Of a DNA stretch of 64,000 bases, positions 16,360 to 25,461 are shown in pieces (position 1 is the first letter of the stretch; every line of letters begins with the position of its first letter). The notes beneath the pieces were generated by a model, which was not told the DNA's origin, made no database searches, and saw nothing but the letters and a program-made list of their open reading frames with translations. This stretch comes from Anaerolineales bacterium (GTDB lineage Bacteria > Chloroflexota > Anaerolineae > Aggregatilineales > UBA2796). Where the stretch lies: assembly GCA_015075625.1 (NCBI GenBank), contig JABTTZ010000002.1:496001-560000 (forward strand), read 5' to 3'. A program made the position numbers and the translations under genes.

Positions 16360-17790
16360 TTATTCCCTCTTGCGGGTTGGTGAGCGCAGCGGCGCGGCAC
16401 GGCTTTTCCCCCCTGTATAGGCAGGCAAGCTGATAGCGGCAACAGTGCAGTATGTTTTGTTGTAAAGGCGGCTGCGCAAGCGGGCATCCATCTTATCGGG
16501 GGTAAGATTCGTGGTGATCACCGTCGGAAGACGGTAATCAAAACGGTAGGTCAAAATCTCGTAGAGTTGATCCCGCGCCCAGGGGGAGACAGACGAGAGA
16601 TCGCTCCGCAAGGCAACGTTATCAAGGATTAACAGCGGGGCGCGGCGAATTTCCTCCATGCGCGAGTCATAGCTGACCTTGCTGAAGGGCTCAAAGACAC
16701 CGCGCAGATAATTGAGCAAATCGGCAACATTGACAAACAGTGTGCGCGTCCCCGCCGTGTGCTGAAGATGGGCAATAGCAGCAGCAAGGTGGGTTTTGCC
16801 ACAGCCCGGTTCACCGATGATTGCCAGCCACCCCTCTGGGCGTTGGGCATAGGCGTAGGCGTGTTGAACGACATGCTGAAGTTGGTCGATCTGCTTCTGG
16901 TCAATCTTCTCTTTGCCAAGCTCATCCTGACGAAGATCGAACGTTTCAAAGGTCATATCGGCGTAGCGATCCAAGCGCGACAGATCGCTTTCGCGCCATG
17001 TCCCGGTGACCATCGAGGAACGGCGATCTGGGATGCTCAGTTTCACCGCCATGGTCAGGCTTTGGTCAAGCAAGCGGCTGCGAATACGCCCCTCCAAGAG
17101 GGCGGTATCCCGATTCGTCGTAATCACCGTCGGCAGCATTCGGCGATGGCGATCATTGAACAACTGGTAGAGTTTTTCGCCTGCCCACTGGGTCTGACTC
17201 TCCGCACCAAGATCATCTATGACAAGGAGCGGCGCTTGGCGGATGCGTTCAAAGAGGTCGTCATAGGCGGTTTCGGCTTGCGGTGAAAAGGCGCTTTTCA
17301 GATGATCGAGCAAATCGGGTGAGGTGATGAACAGCACCGCATCGCCGCGCATAATCCGCCAATTGGCAATGGCGGCGGCAAGATGAGTTTTCCCCGTCCC
17401 GTATGTACCTTCAAAAAGCAGCCACCCTTGCGGCTGTTCGGCATAGCGAAACGCCAGTGTCCCTGCTACATTCAACATCCGTCGATCTTCCTCGATAAGG
17501 CGTTCTTTACGCTCTGGAGCAAGGTTGGCAAAAACCTCCCGCAAATCGGCGTTCGCCTCATCGATCAGGTCGTGATCGATCTCAAAGGTGGCGAACGTTT
17601 TTTCGGTGTAGGTCGCCATGTTGCCCAACGCCCGCAAGCGCGATAGTTCACGCGCCTTGTAGGACTGTTGCAGGCAGCGGCAAGGGAAAGCACGCCCAAA
17701 ATCAGGATCGCCCACCGGCACATCCCGCGTGACGAAGCCAAGCCCACCACAGTAAGGGCAGTTGGGGTCGGGGGTCAGGGAATCAGGCAT
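16360..17790 (-). CDS. Tandem double DnaC/IstB-like helicase-loader ATPase
   Basis: A 476-residue protein about twice the usual DnaC length, holding two DnaC-type AAA+ modules. The N-terminal zinc motif has Cys11, Cys14, Cys37 and Cys39. Module 1 has Walker A GTYGTGKT (128-135) and Walker B LLVIDD (188-193). Module 2 has Walker A GEPGCGKT (326-333) but a Walker B reading LLILDN (386-391), so its second acidic residue is lost. Both carry TVITTN sensor-like strands. DnaC proteins load the replicative helicase DnaB. It overlaps the dnaD-like gene by 8 bp in a dnaB-dnaD-dnaC order, supporting this role. Confidence 0.88.
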   Translation of the reverse strand: MPDSLTPDPNCPYCGGLGFVTRDVPVGDPDFGRAFPCRCLQQSYKARELSRLRALGNMATYTEKTFATFEIDHDLIDEANADLREVFANLAPERKERLIEEDRRMLNVAGTLAFRYAEQPQGWLLFEGTYGTGKTHLAAAIANWRIMRGDAVLFITSPDLLDHLKSAFSPQAETAYDDLFERIRQAPLLVIDDLGAESQTQWAGEKLYQLFNDRHRRMLPTVITTNRDTALLEGRIRSRLLDQSLTMAVKLSIPDRRSSMVTGTWRESDLSRLDRYADMTFETFDLRQDELGKEKIDQKQIDQLQHVVQHAYAYAQRPEGWLAIIGEPGCGKTHLAAAIAHLQHTAGTRTLFVNVADLLNYLRGVFEPFSKVSYDSRMEEIRRAPLLILDNVALRSDLSSVSPWARDQLYEILTYRFDYRLPTVITTNLTPDKMDARLRSRLYNKTYCTVAAISLPAYTGGKSRAAPLRSPTRKRE

Positions 17791-18463
17791 AAGGGTCTTT
17801 CAGATAGGGATTTTCCTCAGCATCACGGGCATCGCTTGCTTTGGCAGGGGTCTTCCCGTCCGTCTCCCACCGTTTCAGAATGGCAAGGATGTAGCGCCAA
17901 TTGCGGCGGTTGCTTTCAACGGCAATCTGAACCGCCTCTTTCAGCCATTCGCGGGGATAGCTTGCCTCCGCCTCGCGCAGTTGCTCGGCAAGCAGAGGCG
18001 TCACCGCGCCAATGTTCTGCTCATAGAGGGTGAAAATATCGGGATGTTGGGCATGGATGGTGATCGGTGTTTCGCCCACCCCGGGCGACCAATCGCCCCG
18101 CCGAAGCGCCTCAGCTGCGCGTAGTCCCCGTTCGGTATGCAAGAAATAGAGCGTTTCTAACCCAGTGGGGAGCGCCGCTTGGACGGCGAGGATCGTCCCC
18201 CGCTGAAGGGCGCGGGTGAGCGCTGCCTGAAAGTCTGTCATGCCATCGAAAAGCGCCATCGCGTTCGGGTTTTCAGTGAAATCTCGATGGCGCAGATAGC
18301 GGTATTCGCCCTCGCGCTGGTTGAGAAAATAGAGGCACAGCAGGGTGAAGCGCAGTTCGGCGGGGTCGTCCAGATGGGGGAGCAGATCGGTGAAAAAGGA
18401 CGCCGGAAGGATCACTGTGCGGCTGCCTGTGAAACCAGAAAAGGGATGTGGTGAAGGCATCAT
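17783..18463 (-). CDS. DnaD-domain replication initiation protein
   Basis: A 226-residue protein with a winged-helix-like N-terminal part (residues 1-110) and a C-terminal DnaD domain. The latter reads ITPLL-type helices and ends in the signature EAVQIAVESNRRNWRYILAI followed by LKRWETDGK. DnaD-type proteins help primosome assembly and replication restart in Firmicutes-like systems. It lies directly after dnaB and overlaps the double-ATPase loader, giving a compact primosome operon. AAGGGATTC precedes two adjacent ATG codons (18463 and 18460); either may be used. Confidence 0.87.
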   Translation of the reverse strand: MMPSPHPFSGFTGSRTVILPASFFTDLLPHLDDPAELRFTLLCLYFLNQREGEYRYLRHRDFTENPNAMALFDGMTDFQAALTRALQRGTILAVQAALPTGLETLYFLHTERGLRAAEALRRGDWSPGVGETPITIHAQHPDIFTLYEQNIGAVTPLLAEQLREAEASYPREWLKEAVQIAVESNRRNWRYILAILKRWETDGKTPAKASDARDAEENPYLKDPYA

Positions 18464-18470
18464 GAATCCC

Positions 18471-19856
18471 TTAATAATCTGAGAGATTCGTGTTCTGTTT
18501 AACCATATCCACGAATTGGGTCAGTTCCTTACGGAAAAAGAGAGAAACTGTCCCCGTCGGTCCATTGCGGTGTTTCGCCACAATGACATCCGCCTGATTA
18601 GGGCGATCTGTGTTTTCGTTATATAACTCGTCACGGTATAGGAACATGACAATATCTGAATCCTGCTCGATTGAACCGGATTCTCTCAGGTCGGAAAGCT
18701 GCGGGCGCTTGTCACTACGTTGTTCTACAGAACGTGAAAGCTGAGAGGCAGTGACCACAGGGACATTCAGTTCCCGCGCCATTTCTTTTAACCCGCGAGA
18801 GAGCGCCCCAACCTCTAAAACGCGGTTTTGCTCCCGTCCGGCAGCCCCTCCCGCAGACATCAGTTGTAGGTAATCGACAATGATCAAGCCGAGACCATTT
18901 TCGCGGTGAAGGCGGCGGCAGCGTGCCCGCATTTGCTGGATGGAAATACCCGGTGTGTCATCAATGAACATGGGCAGTCCATCAAGGCGGCTGGTCGCCT
19001 CCATAAAACGATCCCATTCATGGGGTTCAAGGTTGCCGATACGCATTCGTTGCGAGTTAATACCCGTCTCAATGGAGTAAAAGCGCTGAAGAAGCTGTTC
19101 GCGTCCCATTTCTAAGGTAAAAATGGCTACGGGGACATGCGCCCGCCGCGCCACATTAAGGGCAATACTGAGGAGGAAACTTGTCTTGCCCACCCCCGGA
19201 CGGGCCGCAACGACCAAGAGGTCGCTCTTTTGCAAGCCGCCCAACATCCGATCAACATCGGTGAAGCCACAGGGGACGCCAAGCTGTGCATCTGGGGTGT
19301 TATAGAGGTATTCGATGCGCTCGAAATACTCGCTCACCGCCTGTGACATCGGCACCATCTCTTTGCGCAGACGATCATCCGTCACCCGAAAGAGCGCCGT
19401 TTCCGCTTTGGCAATAACATCCTGAAGTTCGGCGGAGTCATCGCGGGCAAGGTTGGCAATTTCCCCCGCCGCGCCGACCAACCGCCGTCGAATGGCAGCA
19501 CGTTCCACAAGGCGGGCATAGGCTTCAGCATAGAGGTGGGTGGGGGTGCTGTTTAAGAGGTAGGTGAGGAACGAGGCGCCGCCGATCTGATCGAGTTTAT
19601 CCTTGCTGCGTAGTTCCGCTGTCACGGTAAGGTAATCGACAACCTCTCCCCGTTGTTGGAGGGCGATCATCCCTTCCCAAACCCACTGATGCTTCAGTTC
19701 AAAGAAATCATCGGGTTTGAGAAAATCGGCAATGTTTGCCAGTCCCTCGGCATTGATCAGCATCGCGCCGAGGATTGCTTCCTCCGCTTCGATGGAGTGC
19801 GGACCCAACGAGGATGGTTTGGGTGCGGCGTTTGATTGTCTATTGGTGTCCGTCAT
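18471..19856 (-). CDS. dnaB: Replicative DNA helicase DnaB
   Basis: A 461-residue hexameric helicase. The N-terminal DnaB domain starts HSIEAEEAILGAML. The RecA-like core carries Walker A ARPGVGKTS (near 218-226), IFTLEMG, a Walker B in LIIVDYLQLM, and the C-terminal FLYRDELY and VIVAKHRNGPTG motifs. Length and order match canonical DnaB with no intein. It is the first gene of an operon with the DnaD-like and DnaC-like genes, which would supply its loader. Confidence 0.97.
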   Translation of the reverse strand: MTDTNRQSNAAPKPSSLGPHSIEAEEAILGAMLINAEGLANIADFLKPDDFFELKHQWVWEGMIALQQRGEVVDYLTVTAELRSKDKLDQIGGASFLTYLLNSTPTHLYAEAYARLVERAAIRRRLVGAAGEIANLARDDSAELQDVIAKAETALFRVTDDRLRKEMVPMSQAVSEYFERIEYLYNTPDAQLGVPCGFTDVDRMLGGLQKSDLLVVAARPGVGKTSFLLSIALNVARRAHVPVAIFTLEMGREQLLQRFYSIETGINSQRMRIGNLEPHEWDRFMEATSRLDGLPMFIDDTPGISIQQMRARCRRLHRENGLGLIIVDYLQLMSAGGAAGREQNRVLEVGALSRGLKEMARELNVPVVTASQLSRSVEQRSDKRPQLSDLRESGSIEQDSDIVMFLYRDELYNENTDRPNQADVIVAKHRNGPTGTVSLFFRKELTQFVDMVKQNTNLSDY

Positions 19857-19873
19857 ACCGCGCCGCGCCGCGC

Positions 19874-20422
19874 CTAACTCTTATCTTTATCGGGATCGTC
19901 TTCGTCAAAGTCGATGGACTCAACGAAATCGCGAAACAAGTTCAATTTTTCCTCGCTGGGTGGTTCGCTGGCAGCAGCGGGTGACTCCGGTTCTGTTCCC
20001 ACTTCCTGATCGGGGGTGATCGCCGCCCGATCCATGACGCTATCCGACACATATATGGGAACGCGGACACGCACGGCAAGGGCAATCGCGTCGCTTGGAC
20101 GGGCGTCTACCTCGACCTTATTGCCCCCCACATCCAACACCAGACTAGCGAAGAATACATCTTCGCGAAGATCATTAATAACGATATAGCGGACTCGTGC
20201 GCCGAGGGTGGTAATGAGCGATTTTAAGAGATCGTGGGTGAGTGGGCGGGGAGGGATTTGCCCCTGCAATTCCGCCGTGATCGCGTCGGATTCGCAAGAA
20301 CCAATCCAAATGGTGAGATAACGTTCGTTGCGGGTGTCTTTCAGCAGCACAATGCGGTGAGGGGACATCAGGCTGACGCGGACGCTATCGATGGTGACTT
20401 CGATCAGGTTCAGGTTATCCAT
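19874..20422 (-). CDS. Bifunctional nuclease (BFN, DUF151) family protein
   Basis: A 182-residue protein with a BFN domain over residues 5-145: VRVSLMSPHRIVLLKDT, LTIWIGSCESDAI, and VDARPSDAIALAVRV. Family members are described as having RNase/DNase activity in plants and are widespread in bacteria with an uncertain role. The C-terminal 40 residues are acidic and Pro-rich. It sits 17 bp upstream of dnaB on the same strand, with its own promoter candidate at 20489-20516, so it may lead the primosome operon. Confidence 0.85.
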   Translation of the reverse strand: MDNLNLIEVTIDSVRVSLMSPHRIVLLKDTRNERYLTIWIGSCESDAITAELQGQIPPRPLTHDLLKSLITTLGARVRYIVINDLREDVFFASLVLDVGGNKVEVDARPSDAIALAVRVRVPIYVSDSVMDRAAITPDQEVGTEPESPAAASEPPSEEKLNLFRDFVESIDFDEDDPDKDKS

Positions 20423-20488
20423 CTCGATACATTCTCCGACACACCACGCGCTGGATAGGGTGAGCGATTGATTTACTACGGCAAAGAG

Positions 20489-20516
20489 AGTATATCAATT
20501 TTCAGCAGGCGTTCAA
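20489..20516 (-). promoter_or_regulatory. Candidate sigma-70 promoter for the BFN-dnaB operon
   Basis: On the minus strand, TTGAAC (20516-20511) and TATACT (20494-20489) are 16 nt apart, giving a leader of about 60 nt before the ATG at 20422. The rest of the gap 20517-20706 shows only weak repeat-like G/C tracts. Confidence 0.5.
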
Positions 20517-20706
20517 AGTAAGGTTTAGGGTGAGGGAAGGGGGTGTGTTCAGATCGCCCTTCCCTTCTCGACTCGAAATCCTTTCAAAACCCCACTCCTG
20601 GTGGTGTTACAGTCCAATGCTGATCCTCAGGATCGTCTCTTCATCTTGCTCAGTTTGCTCTGTGAACTAGCACCAACGGTTAGTTTAGTACCGTCCTAGC
20701 AGCGGT

Positions 20707-22284
20707 TCAGCGCTGAAACAGGCTGCGCAGCGCCCCCCTAAGCGAGGGTGCATAGAGAACGCGGATCAAGCGCCGCAAAAAACCGTACTTTAAGGGTGTG
20801 TAGGGATACCAAAACAACTGTGGAATGTTCACATTTCCAAAACGGGGAATACTGAAACTCATCGGGCGGGTCATGCCTAGCAAGCCCTCCGCTCCGCGTG
20901 CCGCGCCATACCCCGTATCTTTCGTGAACCCCCAGGGCAGTTTCGGCACGGTTGCCGAGAGGATGTGATCGTTCACATCGGCATGACCCACCTCTAGGCG
21001 AGAGGCAAGCGTCAACCCCCGCGCTTTGTTCCGCGTCCAGATCGACCCGCTCAACCCGTAAGGGCTGTCGTTGGCAAGGCGGATCGCTTCGTCATCCGTC
21101 TCGAAAGGAATGGCGACAATGATCGGACCAAAAGTTTCTTCCCGAACCACCTTCATATCCGGCGTGACATCGGTGAGGATGGTGGGGGCAAAATACCGCC
21201 CCGCCCCGCCTTCAATACGTTTTCCCCCACAGATCACCATTGCCCCGCCCTGTACGGCTTCTTCCACATGGCTTTCAATGACGCGCATCTGCATATCGTT
21301 GGAGATTGCGCCCATCGTCGTCCCCGGCGCTTCGCCCGGACCGACTTTGATCGTTTGGGCGATGAGGTCGCTCGCCTTCTTCAAAAACTCAGCCATACGC
21401 GAACGATGAACGTAGACCCGTTCGACAGCGGCACAGGCTTGCCCGGCATTGTGCATAGCCGCCCAGATAACACCTTGCACAGTGTAATCGAGATCGGCAT
21501 CCTCCAAGATAATGGCGGCGTCTTTTGCCCCCAGTTCAAGTTGGACAGGGATCAACTGCTCCGCCGCCGCGATAGCGATTTTGCGTCCGGTAGGGACACT
21601 CCCCGTAAAACTGATCTTGTTGGGGTGTGCCTTCACCAATGCCGCGCCGAGATCGCCCCGCCCCTGAACCATCTGCAACACATCATGAGGAATCCCCGCT
21701 TCCCAAAAGCATTTTGCCAACGCCTGTGAGGTAAGGGGAGTGTATTCAGAGGGCTTCCAGACGATGGTGTTTCCGCTGATTAATCCGGCGGTGATTGGCG
21801 CAAGGGGGAGCAGTACAGGAAAATTCCAGGGGCTGATGGTCAGGACGACCCCAAAGGGACGGCGTTCAACCCAAAGCTGCCGATAGGGGAGCAGTTTTTC
21901 AAAGACATAGCGCGGGGCAAGCGTCTTTTTTGCCAAGCCGATGAAGGTGACGACGACATCAATCGAGGCAAGAAACTCGCTGAGTGCCTCTGCTGGAGGT
22001 TTGCCCTGCTCGGCAACTATCAGGCTGATGATTATGTCCATATCCCGATGGATATTCCCCTGAACACGCCTCAGCATCTCTAGGCGGTGGGTTAAGCCCG
22101 CCTTAAACCACCCATTTTGGGCGCGGCGGGCGCGTTCGATCACCGCCGGGGCTTGTTCTGCTGGCGTGATCGGCACATCACCCAAATGGCGCCCCGTTGC
22201 CGGGCTATTTGAGGATAAAACAGCCGGTGTGCCGTGCTTTTCACCTGTCCCGTTTGTGTAAGTGGTCGTTTTTAAAGTCGCCAT
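20707..22284 (-). CDS. Aldehyde dehydrogenase family protein
   Basis: A 525-residue NAD(P)-dependent aldehyde dehydrogenase. The conserved core is clear: SPWNFP (151-156), Lys177 in WKPSE, FTGSVPTGR (226-234), the general base Glu250 in LELGAKD and the nucleophile Cys284 in GQACAAVERV, with ETFGPI later. The C-terminal 60 residues, rich in aromatic and basic residues (FWYPYTPLKYGFLRRLI), extend beyond the usual 480 and could associate with membrane. This resembles fatty-aldehyde dehydrogenases; the substrate is inferred only. Divergent from the small membrane-protein gene. Confidence 0.9.
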   Translation of the reverse strand: MATLKTTTYTNGTGEKHGTPAVLSSNSPATGRHLGDVPITPAEQAPAVIERARRAQNGWFKAGLTHRLEMLRRVQGNIHRDMDIIISLIVAEQGKPPAEALSEFLASIDVVVTFIGLAKKTLAPRYVFEKLLPYRQLWVERRPFGVVLTISPWNFPVLLPLAPITAGLISGNTIVWKPSEYTPLTSQALAKCFWEAGIPHDVLQMVQGRGDLGAALVKAHPNKISFTGSVPTGRKIAIAAAEQLIPVQLELGAKDAAIILEDADLDYTVQGVIWAAMHNAGQACAAVERVYVHRSRMAEFLKKASDLIAQTIKVGPGEAPGTTMGAISNDMQMRVIESHVEEAVQGGAMVICGGKRIEGGAGRYFAPTILTDVTPDMKVVREETFGPIIVAIPFETDDEAIRLANDSPYGLSGSIWTRNKARGLTLASRLEVGHADVNDHILSATVPKLPWGFTKDTGYGAARGAEGLLGMTRPMSFSIPRFGNVNIPQLFWYPYTPLKYGFLRRLIRVLYAPSLRGALRSLFQR

Positions 22285-22318
22285 AAATCAAATGCCCGTT
22301 CGATAAAAAGTACCTACC

Positions 22319-22347
22319 AGTATAGCCCAAACGGTTTCCGACGTGAA
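22319..22347 (-). promoter_or_regulatory. Candidate promoter for aldehyde dehydrogenase gene
   Basis: On the minus strand, TTCACG (22347-22342) and TATACT (22324-22319) are separated by exactly 17 nt, about 35 nt upstream of the ATG. Confidence 0.45.
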
Positions 22348-22365
22348 GTGAATGGCTCTATCGTC

Positions 22366-22371
22366 TATAAT
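22366..22371 (+). promoter_or_regulatory. TATAAT -10 box abutting the start of the small membrane protein gene
   Basis: A perfect TATAAT is followed by 7 nt and then the ATG at 22379, consistent with leaderless transcription. No strong -35 is visible. Confidence 0.4.
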
Positions 22372-22378
22372 CGAGAGC

Positions 22379-22837
22379 ATGGACAAAACAGAGTACCCTT
22401 TTCCGCGTTATCGCCCCTTCGGGCTGACCATTGCTATTCTCGCCACTGGGATTGCCTACGGCATTATCCCGCTGCTCCCCCTTCTGTTGGTGATTTGGAC
22501 GGCGTTCACCCGCCGGCGCATCGGCATGGATATTGTGAACACCACCGAAAACTGGATCAGCATGGCGGTGGCGGCGGTGACGCTGATTGCCAGCCTATGG
22601 GCATGGGCCGGGCGTCCCCGTTGGTCGCGCCGTTTTTTATTGATCTGTATCTGGGGCGGGACGGCGTTTCGTCTTTGGCAGATGCTTCGCGCTGCCAACG
22701 CCGCGCCGGGCATTGAGGAGATCGGAGGAAGTCTGTCTGGGGTGAATCTGTTGTGTGTTGTTCCGCCCTTGATCGTGATTCCCCTTTACGTGACATGGTA
22801 TTTGAACCGCGCCCCCGCCCGCCAGTTTTACCGCTGA
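22379..22837 (+). CDS. Small integral membrane protein
   Basis: A 152-residue hydrophobic protein with about four predicted membrane segments (around residues 15-38, 52-72, 80-95 and 120-143), separated by short Arg-rich loops such as FTRRRIGMD and GRPRWSRRF. I do not recognise a family. The ATG at 22379 lies 7 nt after a TATAAT box. Its 3' end overlaps the next gene by about 43 bp in another frame, suggesting co-expression. Confidence 0.6.
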   Translation: MDKTEYPFPRYRPFGLTIAILATGIAYGIIPLLPLLLVIWTAFTRRRIGMDIVNTTENWISMAVAAVTLIASLWAWAGRPRWSRRFLLICIWGGTAFRLWQMLRAANAAPGIEEIGGSLSGVNLLCVVPPLIVIPLYVTWYLNRAPARQFYR

Positions 22838-23625
22838 GCGACGCCGCCTTCCAGCCGTTGGCAATTGGGGTGGGGCGCCTTGCCCACGAAGGGACAGGCG
22901 GGGCGATCACCCATCTGATACTTGACCATGCCGGACGGGATCGCTACAGCAACGCCCAACTGGATAACTATTGGGTTGGGCAAGGGAAGGGCTTCCCCCG
23001 ACGACATTTCCCCTGCGCCCCGCCGATTCGCCTCACCATGCGGGCGTGGGCATCGCACGCGGCGGCGGACATGCGGGGGACGGCAGGCTTCGGGTTTTGG
23101 AATCATCCCTATATGCCCGGTGAGCGCTTTCCGCGCCTTCCTCGCTATGCATGGTTTTTCTTTGGTGGTGCGCCGCACAACATGGCATTAGCGCGGGGCG
23201 TTCCGGGTGGCGGCTGGAAGGCAGCGGTAGGGAGCTTTCAGCGTCCGGCATTTTTGGCGTTAGCGCCCACCGCCCCACTTGGCTTCTTGCTTATGCGCGT
23301 TCCGCCCCTTTACCGTGCGTTATGGGGGATTGGGCAGTGGGCAGTTGGTGTCCGCGAGGCACATCTTGATCCTGAAGTTATCGATTGGCGCGAACCGCAT
23401 GAGTACCGCCTTGATTGGCTGGTAGACCGCCTTCAGTGGTATATCGATGGACGGCTGGTGTTGGAATCCCCGTTGCGCTTGCGCGGGCGGATGGGCTGCG
23501 TAATCTGGCACGACAATCAATATGCGATTCTCACCCCACAAGGGCAGATTGGGTTTGGTCTGGTCGCCATTCCTGCCCGCCAAACCTTCAGCGTGGCGGG
23601 CATCAGTCTGACGGCGTTAGGGTAA
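22795..23625 (+). CDS. Hypothetical protein with GH16/concanavalin-like segment
   Basis: About 276 residues from the ATG at 22795. Trp/Tyr/Phe-rich patches (FGFWNHPYMPG, PRYAWFFFGG) and HEYRLDWLVDRLQWYIDGRLV recall the beta-sandwich core of GH16-like or concanavalin-fold proteins, where the HxYxxxW...YVDG pattern is common. The GH16 catalytic ExDxxE motif is not seen, so hydrolase activity is doubtful. There is no signal peptide. The start is uncertain because the reading frame extends upstream inside the preceding gene (to 22753). Confidence 0.5.
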   Translation: MVFEPRPRPPVLPLSDAAFQPLAIGVGRLAHEGTGGAITHLILDHAGRDRYSNAQLDNYWVGQGKGFPRRHFPCAPPIRLTMRAWASHAAADMRGTAGFGFWNHPYMPGERFPRLPRYAWFFFGGAPHNMALARGVPGGGWKAAVGSFQRPAFLALAPTAPLGFLLMRVPPLYRALWGIGQWAVGVREAHLDPEVIDWREPHEYRLDWLVDRLQWYIDGRLVLESPLRLRGRMGCVIWHDNQYAILTPQGQIGFGLVAIPARQTFSVAGISLTALG

Positions 23626-23767
23626 ACTTACGCAGGGCGCGGGGTTAAAACGGAATACGGGGAGGCGGGCGACCCCGTGTGGTCGCCCCTATAGGTGCAG
23701 GGGATTGTCTTTCCCCCTGATCTCAGCCCTGTGCTTTAGGGCGGGGGGTGCTTTCGGGGTGGGTCAT

Positions 23768-23932
23768 TATTGCAGTACCCTCGCTGGTTGAACGGCAACC
23801 AGCCTTCTTACAAGAAGGACGGGCGTAGGTTCGTTTAACCCTTAATCACCGCAGCATACCCCACTAATAAGCCTATCGTGATGAGCAGGGCTGTCAACCA
23901 ATAAGGGGGTAATTTCCATGAAAAAATGCTGT
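23768..23932 (-). promoter_or_regulatory. Type-C promoter/leader element, copy 1 (orphan)
   Basis: The minus-strand copy of a 163-165 bp element found three times in the window. TTGACA (23897-23892) and TAGGCT (23875-23870) are 16 nt apart. The leader has the CTTCTTGTAAGAAG segment and the hairpin CTGGTTG-CCGTT-CAACCAG (23802-23784), then GAGGG and, 10 nt later, an ATG at 23767 opening only a 14-codon frame. No real gene follows on this strand; the transcript would run against the gene ending at 23625. The remaining gap (23626-23767) holds G/C tracts resembling type-A repeat debris. Confidence 0.65.
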
Positions 23933-23979
23933 AGGGTTACAATCTCAACAGCACCTCGTTTGCATAGGATGAAACGACC

Positions 23980-24660
23980 ATGAATACTGCTTTAATTGGC
24001 ATTTTGATTGTTATTGCGCTTAGCACCTACCTTGTGGGGAGCATCCCTACCGCCTACCTTGTCGGAAGGGTGAACGGGATCGATATTTTTAGCGTGGGCA
24101 GTGGGAACATGGGTGCGACGAATATCAGCCGAACGCTTGGTTTTCGGTGGGGCGCTCTCGTTTTGATCGTTGATCTCTTGAAGGGCGTGGCGGGCGTCCT
24201 GATTGGGCGGATGCTTGGCGGGACGTATTTTGTCTTAGGGGCGTTCACCGGTGGTCTAGCGGTGATTATAGGGCATAACTGGTCGCTCTTTGCCACGCTG
24301 ATCACACGGAAAATTCGCGGCGGAAAAGGCGCAGCGACGAGTGCTGGGGCATGGATTGCCCTCGTTGCCGCATGGTGGTGGCTGATTGCCGGACCCGCCT
24401 TAATGTTTTTTGCTATGATCTCCCTAACGCGCTATGTCTCCCTTTCTGTGTTGGTCACTGGCGCGGTAGCGGCACTTGGGGGGGCAGTGGCGGGGCTGCA
24501 AGGAATCCTCCCCAAGCCCTATGCTTTGTTCGGGGTGATCATGCTGCTCTTGCTCTTTTACCGCCATCGAGAGAATATTCAACGCTTGTTGGCGGGGACG
24601 GAACGCCGCGTCGGAAATCAGGAAAAACCGCTGGAATCATCAGGAACAGCACATTCGTGA
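23980..24660 (+). CDS. plsY: Glycerol-3-phosphate acyltransferase
   Basis: A 226-residue membrane enzyme that transfers an acyl group from acyl-phosphate to glycerol 3-phosphate, the first step of phospholipid synthesis. About five hydrophobic segments are present. Signatures are YLVGSIPTAYLVGR at the N-terminus, GSGNMGATN at residues 40-48, LVDLLKG-like at about 65, and GGKGAATSAGAW near 115-126. The C-terminal tail is longer than usual by about 20 polar residues. Its last 4 bp overlap the GTG start of the alpha/beta hydrolase, indicating an operon. Confidence 0.92.
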   Translation: MNTALIGILIVIALSTYLVGSIPTAYLVGRVNGIDIFSVGSGNMGATNISRTLGFRWGALVLIVDLLKGVAGVLIGRMLGGTYFVLGAFTGGLAVIIGHNWSLFATLITRKIRGGKGAATSAGAWIALVAAWWWLIAGPALMFFAMISLTRYVSLSVLVTGAVAALGGAVAGLQGILPKPYALFGVIMLLLLFYRHRENIQRLLAGTERRVGNQEKPLESSGTAHS

Positions 24661-25439
24661 GCGTGACACCCATTCAAACCTACCCAATCGCCGGGCAAAT
24701 GCTTGGCGTCGCCGTGTTTGGTCAGCCGCACCCAGAGCGCGATCCCATCCTGCTGCTGCATGGGTGGGGTGGGAGTATCGAGAGCATGATCGGCGCTGCC
24801 GAAGGGCTGGCGGCGCGGGGGCATTACATCCATGCGCTTGACCTTCCCGGTTTTGGGCGCAGCGCCCCGCCCCCAGAAGGGGCGGCGTGGGGCGTTGACG
24901 ATTATGCGCGGATCGTTCTCGCCTACCTCGACTCGGCGGGCGTGGAGCGGGTGAACCTGATCGGGCATTCCTTCGGCGGGCGGATCAGCCTTGTTTTGGG
25001 GGCGGATCACGCGGCACGGGTGGGAAAAATCGTCCTTGCCGACAGTGCCGGAGTGATCGCCCCACCCACAGCACGGGATCGCTTGCTGCAGATGGGCAAG
25101 GCGGCATTGAAACTCCCCGGTGTGAACGCCTTCGAGGGGAAACTTCGCCAGTGGGGGCGGGAACGCCTTGGATCGGCGGATTTAAAAACGGCGGGTGTCT
25201 TAGAAGCCACCTTCCGACGGGTGATTCAAGAAGATTTACTCCCCCATGCCGGGCGCATTGCCGCCCCAACGCTCTTGATTTGGGGGGATCAGGATCAGGA
25301 TACCCCGCTTTGGCAGGGGCAGGCGCTGGAAAAGGCGATACCCGATGCCGGCTTGGTCGTCTTTCAGGGGGCGGGGCATTTTGCCTATCAGGAACGTTTA
25401 CCGGACTTTTTACGGATTGTGGATACGTTTTTCGTCTGA
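24657..25439 (+). CDS. Alpha/beta hydrolase
   Basis: 260 residues from a GTG start at 24657, chosen because it overlaps the plsY stop (GTGA) and gives the normal family length. The alpha/beta-hydrolase triad is visible: the nucleophile Ser105 in GHSFGG, an acid in WGDQDQDTP and His in GAGHFAYQE. The oxyanion motif LHGWGGS lies near residue 35-40. It resembles BioH/RsbQ/esterase-type hydrolases; the substrate is unknown. Coupling to plsY hints at a lipid or acyl-ester role (inference). Confidence 0.85.
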   Translation: MSVTPIQTYPIAGQMLGVAVFGQPHPERDPILLLHGWGGSIESMIGAAEGLAARGHYIHALDLPGFGRSAPPPEGAAWGVDDYARIVLAYLDSAGVERVNLIGHSFGGRISLVLGADHAARVGKIVLADSAGVIAPPTARDRLLQMGKAALKLPGVNAFEGKLRQWGRERLGSADLKTAGVLEATFRRVIQEDLLPHAGRIAAPTLLIWGDQDQDTPLWQGQALEKAIPDAGLVVFQGAGHFAYQERLPDFLRIVDTFFV

Positions 25440-25461
25440 AGATTTTTATCGTATCGAGGCG

